Origin: Rhodobiaceae bacterium
GTDB taxonomy: Bacteria > Pseudomonadota > Alphaproteobacteria > Parvibaculales > Parvibaculaceae
Assembly: GCA_002746275.1 (NCBI GenBank)
Contig: NVWR01000001.1
Span: 515,123 to 521,387 of the forward strand
Direction of reading: 5' to 3'
Length of the DNA stretch: 6,265 nt
Part shown: positions 1-5,881 of the stretch, piece after piece
Layout: every line of letters begins with the position of its first letter
Numbering within the stretch: the stretch's first letter is position 1
Program-made: the position numbers and the translations under genes
The notes under the pieces: generated by a model
What the model was told of the DNA's origin: nothing
Seen by the model: the letters and a program-made list of their open reading frames with translations, nothing else
The model's database searches: none

Positions 1-1203
1 CACCCCGTACTCATCTACCCAGGCGGTCAGATAGAGCAGATAGATAGGCACTGTTTCTGCTAGCCGCACATCAATACGTCTACGCGCATTGAGGGCTGCA
101 TCAATCTGTTCACGCGTATCCCAACCAGGTGTTTCGTTGAGCAGCCACTCAGTCAGGTCGTGAACATCCTGAACCCGCACGCAGCCCGAACTATAAGTCC
201 GTGCCGAGCGCCCAAACAGGCTTTTAGACGGCGTGTCGTGCAAATAGACGGCATAGGGATTGTTGAAATGGATTTTCACCGTGCCCAACGAATTCCGCGG
301 GCTTGGGTCCTGGCGCAATCGAACGTCACGCGCAGACGTCTGTGACCAATTCACGGTCCGGGAATTCACTTCACGGCCCCCGCGATAAACGCGGATCCCC
401 AACCGGGCAAGATAGCCGGGATTACGCCTCGCCTTGGGGATCAGGTCCCGCTCTGCGATGCTGATCGGTACGTTCCAGTACGGGTTAAGCGCAACAAACG
501 TAATGGCGCTGGTGTGCTCCGGTGTTTGTCGGTCTTCCTTGCCAACAATCACCCGCCGACGAAGTTCAACTTTCCCGTCGGACACAGCCTCGACTTCCTG
601 CCCTGCAATATTCACAAACACATAGCGCCGCCCCAGAGACTCCGACAGTTTGTTCAACCGTTGCAGATTGATCGCCAGCTGTTTGATCCGCTGAGCGACA
701 GGGATGTTCATGGCACCAAGTGTACGAGGCCCGATAACACCGTCAGGCGTCAATCCATTGCGGCTCTGAAACCGTCTGGCTCCTTCAAAAACAAATTCAT
801 CATAGACCGCCGGGTCGCCGCCAGAGACAGCCAGGTCACCGGTCGCAACAAGACGCGCTCGAATGAACGGCACCCGGTCATCACGGTCTCCAAGCTCGAT
901 ACGCTCACCGCTGGGAATGGCTTCCCAACCGCCCCACTCCTGAATCTGTTCATACATCGACATCGCGCGCAGCAGCGGCCAGAAGCCAGCATCGCCAAGC
1001 GTGGGAACTGTCGAAAGAGAGGTGGGTGTATCGATGATGCTCGCTTCAGAGCTAGGGCTCCAGGGATCGACCCATTCCTGCTCCCAAGGGTCAAAACTGC
1101 CATCGGCAAACACAGGCGACGAAGAAAAAATCACGAGGCCGCACATGAGGAAAGCACTCCCCATAAGCAACAGTCCAGACCTTGCAATCGAAATTGTCTT
1201 CAT
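1..1203 (-). CDS. YcbB-type L,D-transpeptidase (YkuD domain), secreted, C-terminus off the window edge
   Basis: Predicted periplasmic enzyme that forms 3-3 cross-links in peptidoglycan, or anchors partners to it, using an active-site cysteine. The frame is open from ATG 1203 to the left edge (401 codons). Residues 1-33 look like a Sec signal peptide: basic MKTISIAR start, hydrophobic core, and VFA before Asp34 as a cleavage site. Residues about 115-168 resemble a peptidoglycan-binding_1 domain (ARRFQSRNGLTPDGVIGPRT, then LGAMN). The YkuD catalytic domain follows, with His322 in VYLHDTP and Cys341 in YSSGCVRV, the 19-residue spacing I recall for E. coli YcbB. The last visible residues, PIYLLYLTAWVDEYG, match the C-terminal strand of this family, so only a short tail should be missing. 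The ribosome site is weak (GAGG, 11 nt before the ATG), but no better in-frame start precedes the signal peptide. A MarR regulator lies upstream on the same strand. Confidence 0.93.
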   Translation of the reverse strand, partial: MKTISIARSGLLLMGSAFLMCGLVIFSSSPVFADGSFDPWEQEWVDPWSPSSEASIIDTPTSLSTVPTLGDAGFWPLLRAMSMYEQIQEWGGWEAIPSGERIELGDRDDRVPFIRARLVATGDLAVSGGDPAVYDEFVFEGARRFQSRNGLTPDGVIGPRTLGAMNIPVAQRIKQLAINLQRLNKLSESLGRRYVFVNIAGQEVEAVSDGKVELRRRVIVGKEDRQTPEHTSAITFVALNPYWNVPISIAERDLIPKARRNPGYLARLGIRVYRGGREVNSRTVNWSQTSARDVRLRQDPSPRNSLGTVKIHFNNPYAVYLHDTPSKSLFGRSARTYSSGCVRVQDVHDLTEWLLNETPGWDTREQIDAALNARRRIDVRLAETVPIYLLYLTAWVDEYGV

Positions 1204-1441
1204 GACACCGCTCGCCTCATCACTTCTTTGACCAACATACCGTTCATTTTCAAACCGCTGGAGTCAAAGCCCAAATAGGGTAAATAGCCGTTTTGAGGCA
1301 GTTTACGCTGCAAACGCTCCTATTTGTCCTACTCAGACGAGCGCGTTGTACTCACAAAAAGGTGATGTACGGTTTTCCGGGCGGGCAGGAAGTGGCCCCT
1401 CATATCCCCCAAGACAGGCGAAAAGGGATAACAGGAGGGAT
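1204..1441 (-). promoter_or_regulatory. Upstream region of the L,D-transpeptidase gene, with dyad symmetries
   Basis: This 238-bp non-coding gap separates the marR stop from the transpeptidase start and should hold the transpeptidase promoter. Short open frames here on either strand resemble no protein I know. Two symmetric elements are visible: the 8-bp arms CAAATAGG (1272-1279) and CCTATTTG (1319-1326), 39 bp apart, and an imperfect 15-bp dyad GTTTACGCTGCAAAC (1301-1315) between them. Either could bind the adjacent MarR regulator, but that is inference. I found no convincing -35/-10 pair and no terminator with a T-run after marR, so read-through from marR is possible. Confidence 0.35.
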
Positions 1442-1954
1442 CTAGAGGCGGAATCGGATCTGATCAGTCCAGAAACGCTCCAGCTTGTTAAGCGTCTTAT
1501 TGATGCTTTCCAGCTCGTCCTGACTAACATCACCAACTTCTGCAATCGTATCGACATGGCGATTGTAGAGATCGTTGATCGTATCGCAGACATCACGACC
1601 CTTCTGCGTCAGCCGCACGCGAACAGACCGACGGTCCGATTCTGAGCGCTGATGATTGATGTAACCAGATTCAACAAGCTTCTTGAGATTGTACGAAACG
1701 TTGGAGCCAAGATAATGGCCGCGCGTCCGCAACTCACCAGCTGTCATTTCCTGATCGCCAATATTGTACAGCAGCAAAGCCTGCACACTATTGATCTCGA
1801 CACTGCCGCTGCGATCAAGCTCGTCTTTGATGACGTCCAGCAAACGGCGATGCAACCTTTCCACATAAGTCAGCGCTGTCAGATATGCTTCGCGAGCTTC
1901 CGGAGACTGGCTGCGTGGCTCTTGCGTTTCCGCGTCATTGATCATCGCACTCAT
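1442..1954 (-). CDS. MarR-family winged-helix regulator, LdtR-like
   Basis: A 170-residue DNA-binding regulator. Residues about 20-50 form the N-terminal dimerisation helix. The winged helix-turn-helix spans about 53-116: EINSVQALLLYNIGDQEMTA, a recognition helix around YLGSNVSYNLKKLVESGY (81-98), and the wing with the MarR hallmark D107-R108-R109 in SESDRRSVRVRLT. The C-terminal helices (118-168) complete the dimer. The YLGSNVSYNLKKLV recognition helix matches the alphaproteobacterial subgroup containing LdtR of Candidatus Liberibacter asiaticus, which controls an L,D-transpeptidase gene (ldtP). An L,D-transpeptidase lies directly downstream here too, so it is the likely target. I recognise the subgroup from memory, so no symbol is assigned. 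ATG 1954 has a good Shine-Dalgarno site (AGAGG, 1963-1967, 8 nt spacing), which favours it over the ATG at 1945. The stop is TAG. Confidence 0.9.
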   Translation of the reverse strand: MSAMINDAETQEPRSQSPEAREAYLTALTYVERLHRRLLDVIKDELDRSGSVEINSVQALLLYNIGDQEMTAGELRTRGHYLGSNVSYNLKKLVESGYINHQRSESDRRSVRVRLTQKGRDVCDTINDLYNRHVDTIAEVGDVSQDELESINKTLNKLERFWTDQIRFRL

Positions 1955-2034
1955 GGAACAAACCTCTACTAACCGTGTGTTCTGTGGTGACAGGACCCCT
2001 GCCGCCTTTCAAACGAAATGTGAATCTACACACC

Positions 2035-2049
2035 CCGTCCTAATGACGG
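2035..2049. promoter_or_regulatory. 15-bp near-palindrome upstream of marR, candidate operator
   Basis: CCGTCCTAATGACGG has perfect 5-bp arms (CCGTC/GACGG) and only one mismatched pair in the centre. It lies 81-95 bp upstream of the marR ATG. MarR proteins commonly bind 15-20 bp palindromes in their own promoters, so autoregulation is a reasonable inference. No T-run follows on either strand, so it does not look like an intrinsic terminator for the upstream globin gene. I could not identify a convincing -35/-10 pair for marR in this 169-bp gap. Confidence 0.3.
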
Positions 2050-2123
2050 CTTAATCAAAACATCGCATTTGGCTTCAATTGGAAGAGGATTTGTTCTCAA
2101 GGTAAATCAAACCTGAAGAGGCG

Positions 2124-2543
2124 CTATTCAGCAGCCTGAGCATAGGCCGCAGAGGTCATAGTGTCTGCCAGAATACCGTAAACACAGACCCACGATGCCT
2201 TAACCTCCGGCGTGAAGGCATCGCCAAGCCCCTGCTCCAATGTCCAGAGCAACGCTTCACCCACTTTTGGATAATGGTCAGCTTTTACACCATAGGCCAC
2301 GTGGCCTTGCCCGAGCTTTTGGAGAGCCGGCACAAGCGAGTCCAGATCGTTAAGACCCGAAACTGCAATTGTGAGCATCTTCATCAGCTTGACGCCTTGC
2401 TCTTCCATATCACCGGAAAAAAGTGGCTTCACTTCCGGAGCAATTTCAAACAGACGGCCATAAAACAATCTGGCAGCCTCTTCGGTAATTGGCTTTACGG
2501 CTTCAAAACTATCTTGAACACGAATCCGGTCCATAGGCGTCAT
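2124..2543 (-). CDS. Single-domain bacterial globin (Vitreoscilla hemoglobin / flavohemoglobin-type fold)
   Basis: A 139-residue heme protein of the three-over-three type, with no reductase domain. Probable roles are oxygen or nitric oxide binding or detoxification, or redox sensing; the sequence does not decide. By alignment with E. coli Hmp and Vitreoscilla Hb as I remember them: Tyr28 in RLFYGRLFEIAPEVKPLF is the B10 distal tyrosine, Phe42 is CD1, Gln49 is the probable E7 residue, His81 in GQGHVAYGVKADHYPKVGEA is the proximal F8 ligand, and Tyr91 is the partner tyrosine. The Glu that completes the proximal His-Tyr-Glu relay in Hmp and Vitreoscilla Hb (Hmp Glu135) is not evident: the C-terminus WVCVYGILADTMTSAAYAQ is shorter and has Ala there. 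Close relatives are often annotated simply as globin or hemin receptor. ATG 2543 has a strong Shine-Dalgarno site (GAGGGA, 2551-2556, 7 nt spacing). The stop is TAG. The gene lies 78 bp after mmsB, so it may have its own promoter or be read through from the valine operon. Confidence 0.9.
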   Translation of the reverse strand: MTPMDRIRVQDSFEAVKPITEEAARLFYGRLFEIAPEVKPLFSGDMEEQGVKLMKMLTIAVSGLNDLDSLVPALQKLGQGHVAYGVKADHYPKVGEALLWTLEQGLGDAFTPEVKASWVCVYGILADTMTSAAYAQAAE

Positions 2544-2550
2544 TCTTCAT

Positions 2551-2568
2551 TCCCTCGCTTTGTGCGAG
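2551..2568 (-). promoter_or_regulatory. Globin Shine-Dalgarno site partly inside a small hairpin
   Basis: In the globin mRNA leader, the arms CTCGC and GCGAG (plus-strand 2564-2568 and 2554-2558) can form a 5-bp stem with a 5-nt loop. The last three bases of the stem, GAG, are also the first three of the GAGGGA ribosome site. Pairing would partly mask the site. The stem is short, so control by it is conjecture. Confidence 0.3.
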
Positions 2569-2598
2569 TTCAGGCTATGTCCTACAGACTAAAGTTCT

Positions 2599-2625
2599 AT
2601 TAAACGACGCAACCTCGATACTCAA
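2599..2625 (-). promoter_or_regulatory. Possible weak promoter for the globin gene
   Basis: On the minus strand, TTGAGT (2620-2625) and TTTAAT (2599-2604) match the sigma70 hexamers at 4/6 and 5/6 positions, but the 15-bp spacer is shorter than the preferred 17. The -35 half falls inside the inverted repeat at the end of mmsB. It is the best candidate I see in the 78-bp gap, and low in confidence. Confidence 0.2.
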
Positions 2626-2639
2626 AGCGTGCCTTTGAG
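2621..2639 (-). repeat. Perfect 7-bp inverted repeat spanning the mmsB stop codon
   Basis: CTCAAAG (2621-2627) and CTTTGAG (2633-2639) flank a 5-nt loop. In the transcript the hairpin includes the last leucine codon and the TGA stop of mmsB. No U-run follows (TATCGAGG), so it is not a standard intrinsic terminator. It could mark the 3' end of a processed message or attenuate read-through into the globin gene. Confidence 0.5.
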
Positions 2640-3512
2640 CAGCTTAATGATGCCGGAGAAGTCCACCTGGTCATGCCCTCCAGCCTCCATCAGACTGTAG
2701 AGGGCCGCTGCCTGTGCGCCCAAAGGCGTTGCCGCCTTTACCCCCTGCGCCGCCGTCTGAGCCAAGCGCAAGTCCTTGAGCATCATACCCGCCGTGAACC
2801 CAGGCTCGTAGTCACGGTTCGCAGGAGATGACGGCACCGGCCCCGGCACCGGGCAATAAGATGTCATGGACCAACACTGACCCGACGCGGTGGAAGAGAT
2901 GTCGAATAGCGTCTGGCCATCAAGCCCCAACTTCTCTGCCAGCACGAATGCCTCAGCAACACCGATCATGGAAATGCCGAGCAGCATATTGTTGCAGACC
3001 TTCGCAACCTGTCCGTTCCCCGCACCACCTGCATGAAAGATATTTTTGCCCATAATATCGAGATAGGGTTTTGCAGCCTCGAATGCCGCATTCTCACCGC
3101 CAACCATAAAGGTCAGCGTGCCAGCTTCTGCACCGCCGACCCCACCAGACACCGGCGCGTCGACCATCTTCATGCCTGCCTGTTCAGCTTCTGAAACAAC
3201 AGCTCGGGCGGTTTCGACATCGATCGTTGATGAATCAATGAACACTGTTCCCTTGGCTGCGACCGCTAGGAGCCCCTGGTCGCCAAGATAGACCGATGAG
3301 ACATGGCTGCCCGCTGGCAACATGGTGACAACGATTTCGGCTCCACGCGCAACATCCGCTGCGTTGGTGGCCGAAGCAGCCCCCGCATCCGTTGCCTTCT
3401 TTATCGCGTCAGCAGACAAATCAAAGACGACAAGGTCATGCCCCGCCTTGATGAGATTTTGCACCATCGGACCGCCCATGTTGCCAAGTCCGATAAATCC
3501 GATCTTTGCCAT
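2622..3512 (-). CDS. mmsB: 3-hydroxyisobutyrate dehydrogenase
   Basis: NAD-dependent cytoplasmic enzyme of valine breakdown that oxidises 3-hydroxyisobutyrate to methylmalonate semialdehyde. At 296 residues it has the usual family length. The N-terminal Rossmann fold begins at once with MAKIGFIGLGNMGGPM (Gly8-x-Gly10-x-x-Gly13). The substrate signature DAPVSGGVGGAEAGTLTFMV starts at Asp118. The catalytic Lys171 lies in GNGQVAKVCNNMLLG with Asn174 as its partner, and Lys246 lies in MMLKDLRLA. The segment SGQCWSMTSYCPVPGP matches the mammalian enzyme closely, which favours true hydroxyisobutyrate dehydrogenase over the related tartronate semialdehyde or glyoxylate reductases. An ATG also exists at 3518, but the Shine-Dalgarno site GGGAG (3520-3524) sits 7 nt from ATG 3512 and only 1 nt from 3518, so 3512 is preferred. 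It is the last gene of the operon, 41 nt after the hydrolase stop. Confidence 0.94.
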   Translation of the reverse strand: MAKIGFIGLGNMGGPMVQNLIKAGHDLVVFDLSADAIKKATDAGAASATNAADVARGAEIVVTMLPAGSHVSSVYLGDQGLLAVAAKGTVFIDSSTIDVETARAVVSEAEQAGMKMVDAPVSGGVGGAEAGTLTFMVGGENAAFEAAKPYLDIMGKNIFHAGGAGNGQVAKVCNNMLLGISMIGVAEAFVLAEKLGLDGQTLFDISSTASGQCWSMTSYCPVPGPVPSSPANRDYEPGFTAGMMLKDLRLAQTAAQGVKAATPLGAQAAALYSLMEAGGHDQVDFSGIIKLLKGTL

Positions 3513-3519
3513 TCTCATT

Positions 3520-3524
3520 CTCCC
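3520..3524 (-). promoter_or_regulatory. Ribosome binding site deciding the mmsB start
   Basis: GGGAG on the minus strand is 7 nt from the ATG at 3512 and 1 nt from the ATG at 3518. The spacing supports the inner start, giving the canonical N-terminus MAKIGFIGLG. Confidence 0.6.
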
Positions 3525-3553
3525 GGTTGGGTCTCGTTACCCGATTAGATTTT

Positions 3554-4591
3554 TTAAAATGTGAGTTCGTTTTCACCCAACGATCCAAAACAGCGTTCCA
3601 CCATCTCGTCCGTCACTGATTCAAGAGTAGACGGCTCCCATTTTGGCGCCTGATCCTTGTCGATGACCACGGCCCGCACTCCTTCATAAAAATCAGGCGC
3701 ACTCATAAACCGATTGGTGAGACGGAATTCCAACGCCATACAGTCTTCAAACTCCAGGCCTGCGCCAGTTCGTATTTGCCGAAAGGCGACACGGGTGGAA
3801 AGAGGCGACTTGGCACGGATCACCTGCGCGGTTTTCACCGCCCACTCTCCGCCATCCGCGTCCAGAGACGACAGAACGTCAGCCACGCTGTCCCCTCCGA
3901 AACATCTGTTGATTGTCTCCAGGCGACTGGCCAACGGCGCTTCCCCTGCATCTTGCGCTTCCGCATCAATAGCGGCGTCGATTGCCTCACCTTGGGCAAA
4001 GCGGTCAATCAGCGCCTCATGCCGGTCAGCGGGAATAAATGCGTCCCCAATCCCCGCAAAGACTGCATCCGCTGCTTTCAGGCGCGCACCCGTCAGCCCC
4101 AGATACATGCCTACCTCACCCGGACAGCGAGGCAGAAAATAGGTGCCGCCAACATCGGGAAACAATCCAATTCCTGTTTCAGGCATCGCAAATAGAAGTC
4201 GTTCGGAAACGATCCGGTGGCTGCCATGCACCGACACGCCCACGCCCCCGCCCATATTGATGCCGCTCATAAGAGCCACATAGGGCTTGGGATATTGTTT
4301 GATGTAGCGGTTGAGGCGGTATTCATCCCGGTAAAAATTGATCACTTCGGGCGACCCAGATTTCCCCTGGTCGTGCAGCACGCGAATATCACCGCCTGCG
4401 CAAAATGCCTTTTCGCCAGCAGCTCTGATGACAACAAGCTTGATCGTGTCATCCGCCGCCCATGCTTCAAGCTGAGGCTGCAGGAGCTTCACCATATTGT
4501 AGGTGAGCGCGTTCAAAACCTTAGGACGGTTAAGCGTAACGAGACCAACGCCCCCACGCTTCTCAAACAGAATTTCAGCCTCAACACTCAT
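3554..4591 (-). CDS. 3-hydroxyisobutyryl-CoA hydrolase (crotonase superfamily, ECH_2 type)
   Basis: Releases CoA from 3-hydroxyisobutyryl-CoA in valine degradation, supplying mmsB with its substrate and clearing the toxic methacrylyl-CoA branch. At 345 residues it is longer than ordinary enoyl-CoA hydratases (about 260) and fits the hydrolase family. The crotonase core shows LNRPKVLNALTYNMV (20-34), the oxyanion-hole segment AFCAGGDIR (62-70), GINMGGGVGVSVHGSHRI (110-127) and MPETGIGLFPDVGGTYFLPR (136-155), with the Glu138 and Asp146 acid pair typical of HIBCH rather than the two glutamates of crotonase. The C-terminal half carries the helical extension with SPLSTRVAFRQIR and EFRLTNRFM, then FYEGVRAVVIDKDQAPKW. 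ATG 4591 lies 6 nt after the dehydrogenase TGA. An in-frame TTG at 4594 is also possible, being 7 nt from the AAGGA site (4602-4606) inside the upstream gene, against 10 nt for the ATG. The tight spacing implies co-translation. Confidence 0.92.
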   Translation of the reverse strand: MSVEAEILFEKRGGVGLVTLNRPKVLNALTYNMVKLLQPQLEAWAADDTIKLVVIRAAGEKAFCAGGDIRVLHDQGKSGSPEVINFYRDEYRLNRYIKQYPKPYVALMSGINMGGGVGVSVHGSHRIVSERLLFAMPETGIGLFPDVGGTYFLPRCPGEVGMYLGLTGARLKAADAVFAGIGDAFIPADRHEALIDRFAQGEAIDAAIDAEAQDAGEAPLASRLETINRCFGGDSVADVLSSLDADGGEWAVKTAQVIRAKSPLSTRVAFRQIRTGAGLEFEDCMALEFRLTNRFMSAPDFYEGVRAVVIDKDQAPKWEPSTLESVTDEMVERCFGSLGENELTF

Positions 4592-4597
4592 CAAACA

Positions 4598-5737
4598 TCA
4601 GTCCTTCAGAAGTTCGCGCGCAATAATAACCCGCATGATCTCATTCGTGCCTTCAAGGATCTGATGCACCCGCACATCACGCAAATAGCGCTCAAGCGGA
4701 TAGTCCTTGAGGTATCCGTATCCACCATGAATTTGCAGCGCTTCATCCACAACCTTAAACCCAACATCCGTCGCAAACCGTTTGGCCATCGCGGCGTACA
4801 TCGTGGCGTCCAGTTCCTTTGCAGTCACCTTTGCAGCCGCTTGATAGAGCAACAGACGCGCGGCTTCCAATTCCGTTGCCATATCGGCGAGCTTGAATTG
4901 CAATGCCTGAAATGCAGCAAGGGGTTTGCCGAACTGTTTGCGCTCTTGCATATAGGTTTTGGCTGTATCCAACGCCACTTGCGCGGTTCCAAGTGAGCAT
5001 GCGCCAATATTCAAACGCCCGCCGTCGAGGCCCGACATGGCGATCTTGAAGCCTTGCCCCTCCTCGCCAATCAGATTGGCAACCGGCACTCTTGCATCCT
5101 CAAATATGACCGCCGCCGTTGGTTGACTGTTCCAGCCCATCTTCCTTTCAGGCACACCGAACGAAAGACCGGGCGTTCCCTTTTCAACCACCAGACAGGA
5201 GACACCTTTCGCACCCTCTTCACCCGTGCGCACCATGCAGACATAAATGTCCGATGTGCCAGCACCGGAGATGAAGGCTTTCGAACCATTCAGAATATAA
5301 TGATCACCGTCTCTCACAGCTTTGGTGCTCAAGGAGGCCGCGTCCGATCCGGCCCCCGGCTCGGTCAGGCAATAACTGGCAATCTTTTTCATGGAGGTGA
5401 GATCAGGCAGCCATTGGGTGCGCTGCGCATCTGATCCAAAACTGTCAATCATCCACGAAGCCATATTGTGGATGGAGAGATAGGCCGCCGTCGACGTACA
5501 CCCTCCCGACAGTGCCTCAAAAATCAGCACCGCGTCCGTCCGCGTCAGAGCAGAACCACCCACATCTTCCCGAACATAGATGCCCGCAAAGCCCAGCGCT
5601 GCTGCCTTTCGGAGCGTCTCTACAGGAAAGAATTCATCCCGGTCCCAGTCGGCTGCAAAGGGTGCCAATTCGTCCGCGGCAAAGCCCCGCGCCACATCTT
5701 GAAACGCTTGCTGCTCTTCTGTCAGGTTGAAGTTCAT
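4598..5737 (-). CDS. Isobutyryl-CoA dehydrogenase (acyl-CoA dehydrogenase, ACAD8-like)
   Basis: FAD enzyme that oxidises isobutyryl-CoA to methacrylyl-CoA, the first dehydrogenation specific to valine degradation. At 379 residues it has the full family length. The N-terminal helical domain starts [19 protein letters not shown]. The acyl-CoA dehydrogenase signature [19 protein letters not shown] (122-140) and [11 protein letters not shown] (150-160) contact FAD and substrate. [20 protein letters not shown] (268-287) and [16 protein letters not shown] (335-350) form the C-terminal FAD and tetramer region. Glu362 in [11 protein letters not shown] is the catalytic base. The runs [31 protein letters not shown] and KGTPGLSFG match human ACAD8 very closely from memory, supporting the isobutyryl-CoA assignment over 2-methylbutyryl- or short-chain enzymes. 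The start is ATG 5737, with a near-perfect AGGGAGG site 6 nt away; an upstream in-frame TTG at 5764 is not preferred. First gene of the operon, behind a strong promoter. Confidence 0.92.
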   Translation of the reverse strand: MNFNLTEEQQAFQDVARGFAADELAPFAADWDRDEFFPVETLRKAAALGFAGIYVREDVGGSALTRTDAVLIFEALSGGCTSTAAYLSIHNMASWMIDSFGSDAQRTQWLPDLTSMKKIASYCLTEPGAGSDAASLSTKAVRDGDHYILNGSKAFISGAGTSDIYVCMVRTGEEGAKGVSCLVVEKGTPGLSFGVPERKMGWNSQPTAAVIFEDARVPVANLIGEEGQGFKIAMSGLDGGRLNIGACSLGTAQVALDTAKTYMQERKQFGKPLAAFQALQFKLADMATELEAARLLLYQAAAKVTAKELDATMYAAMAKRFATDVGFKVVDEALQIHGGYGYLKDYPLERYLRDVRVHQILEGTNEIMRVIIARELLKD

Positions 5738-5743
5738 AAACGG

Positions 5744-5750
5744 CCTCCCT
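5744..5750 (-). promoter_or_regulatory. Strong ribosome binding site deciding the isobutyryl-CoA dehydrogenase start
   Basis: AGGGAGG on the minus strand ends 6 nt before ATG 5737, close to the ideal anti-16S complement and spacing. It excludes the longer frame that opens at TTG 5764, which would begin inside the leader dyad. Confidence 0.8.
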
Positions 5751-5765
5751 TCGCGCAATTTCAAC

Positions 5766-5789
5766 GTGGGCGTGCTTCACCATGCCCAC
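5766..5789. promoter_or_regulatory. 24-bp dyad at the expected transcription start of the valine operon
   Basis: The arms GTGGGCGTG (5766-5774) and CATGCCCAC (5781-5789) are inverted repeats with a single mismatch, separated by 6 bp. The dyad lies directly downstream of the predicted -10 hexamer, so it would cover roughly +1 to +24. That is a classic repressor operator position; as RNA it would instead make a 5'-terminal stem-loop ahead of the dehydrogenase ribosome site. No regulator gene lies next to the operon. The regulator families reported for branched-chain amino acid catabolism (for example LiuR, LiuQ) were considered, but I cannot match their motifs from memory. Confidence 0.45.
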
Positions 5790-5796
5790 AAAGCGG

Positions 5797-5825
5797 GTGA
5801 TAAAAGCCCCAATCGACCCTGTCAA
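5797..5825 (-). promoter_or_regulatory. Sigma70-like promoter of the valine catabolic operon
   Basis: On the minus strand, a perfect -35 hexamer TTGACA (5820-5825) is followed by a 17-bp spacer (5803-5819) and the -10 hexamer TATCAC (5797-5802; 4/6 matches). Transcription should begin near 5788-5791, giving a leader of about 50 nt before ATG 5737. This is the clearest promoter in the window. Confidence 0.6.
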
Positions 5826-5852
5826 ACCACCCCCACCTGCCCCTACGGAACG

Positions 5853-5881
5853 TTGCACGAACGCGCCTCAAAGGCTAAGAC
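5853..5881 (+). promoter_or_regulatory. Possible weak promoter for hemB
   Basis: TTGCAC (5853-5858), a 17-bp spacer and TAAGAC (5876-5881) give a poor sigma70 match, about 3/6 at the -10 hexamer. It faces hemB. If it were used, transcription would start near 5888, which would leave the AGGAG at 5882-5886 outside the message. It is listed only as the best candidate seen. Confidence 0.2.

Noticed and set aside
750..1109. 119-codon open frame on the minus strand
   Set aside because: Out of frame with, and inside, the L,D-transpeptidase gene; no domain.
514..1278. 254-codon open frame on the plus strand
   Set aside because: It is antisense to the L,D-transpeptidase, whose own frame shows a signal peptide, peptidoglycan-binding motif and complete YkuD active site. 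The plus-strand product has no recognisable domain and no ribosome site.
1364..1400. GC-rich segment after marR as a transcription terminator
   Set aside because: Only 4-bp arms (TTCC/GGAA) can be paired and no T-run follows on the minus strand.
1346..1645. Small open frame on the plus strand near the marR end
   Set aside because: Two thirds of it is antisense to marR; the part in the gap has no ribosome site and the product looks random.
1279..2107. Heptamer GGTAAAT shared by the upstream regions of the transpeptidase (1279-1285) and marR (2101-2107) as a common operator
   Set aside because: A 7-bp match between two regions of about 200 bp is expected by chance, and the surrounding bases do not agree.
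4217..4996. 259-codon open frame on the plus strand
   Set aside because: It runs antisense across the junction of two well-supported valine genes and resembles nothing known; a shadow of their codon bias.
5634..5858. 74-codon open frame on the minus strand overlapping the valine operon leader
   Set aside because: It overlaps the dehydrogenase start in another frame and covers the promoter and dyad; glycine-rich product without similarity.
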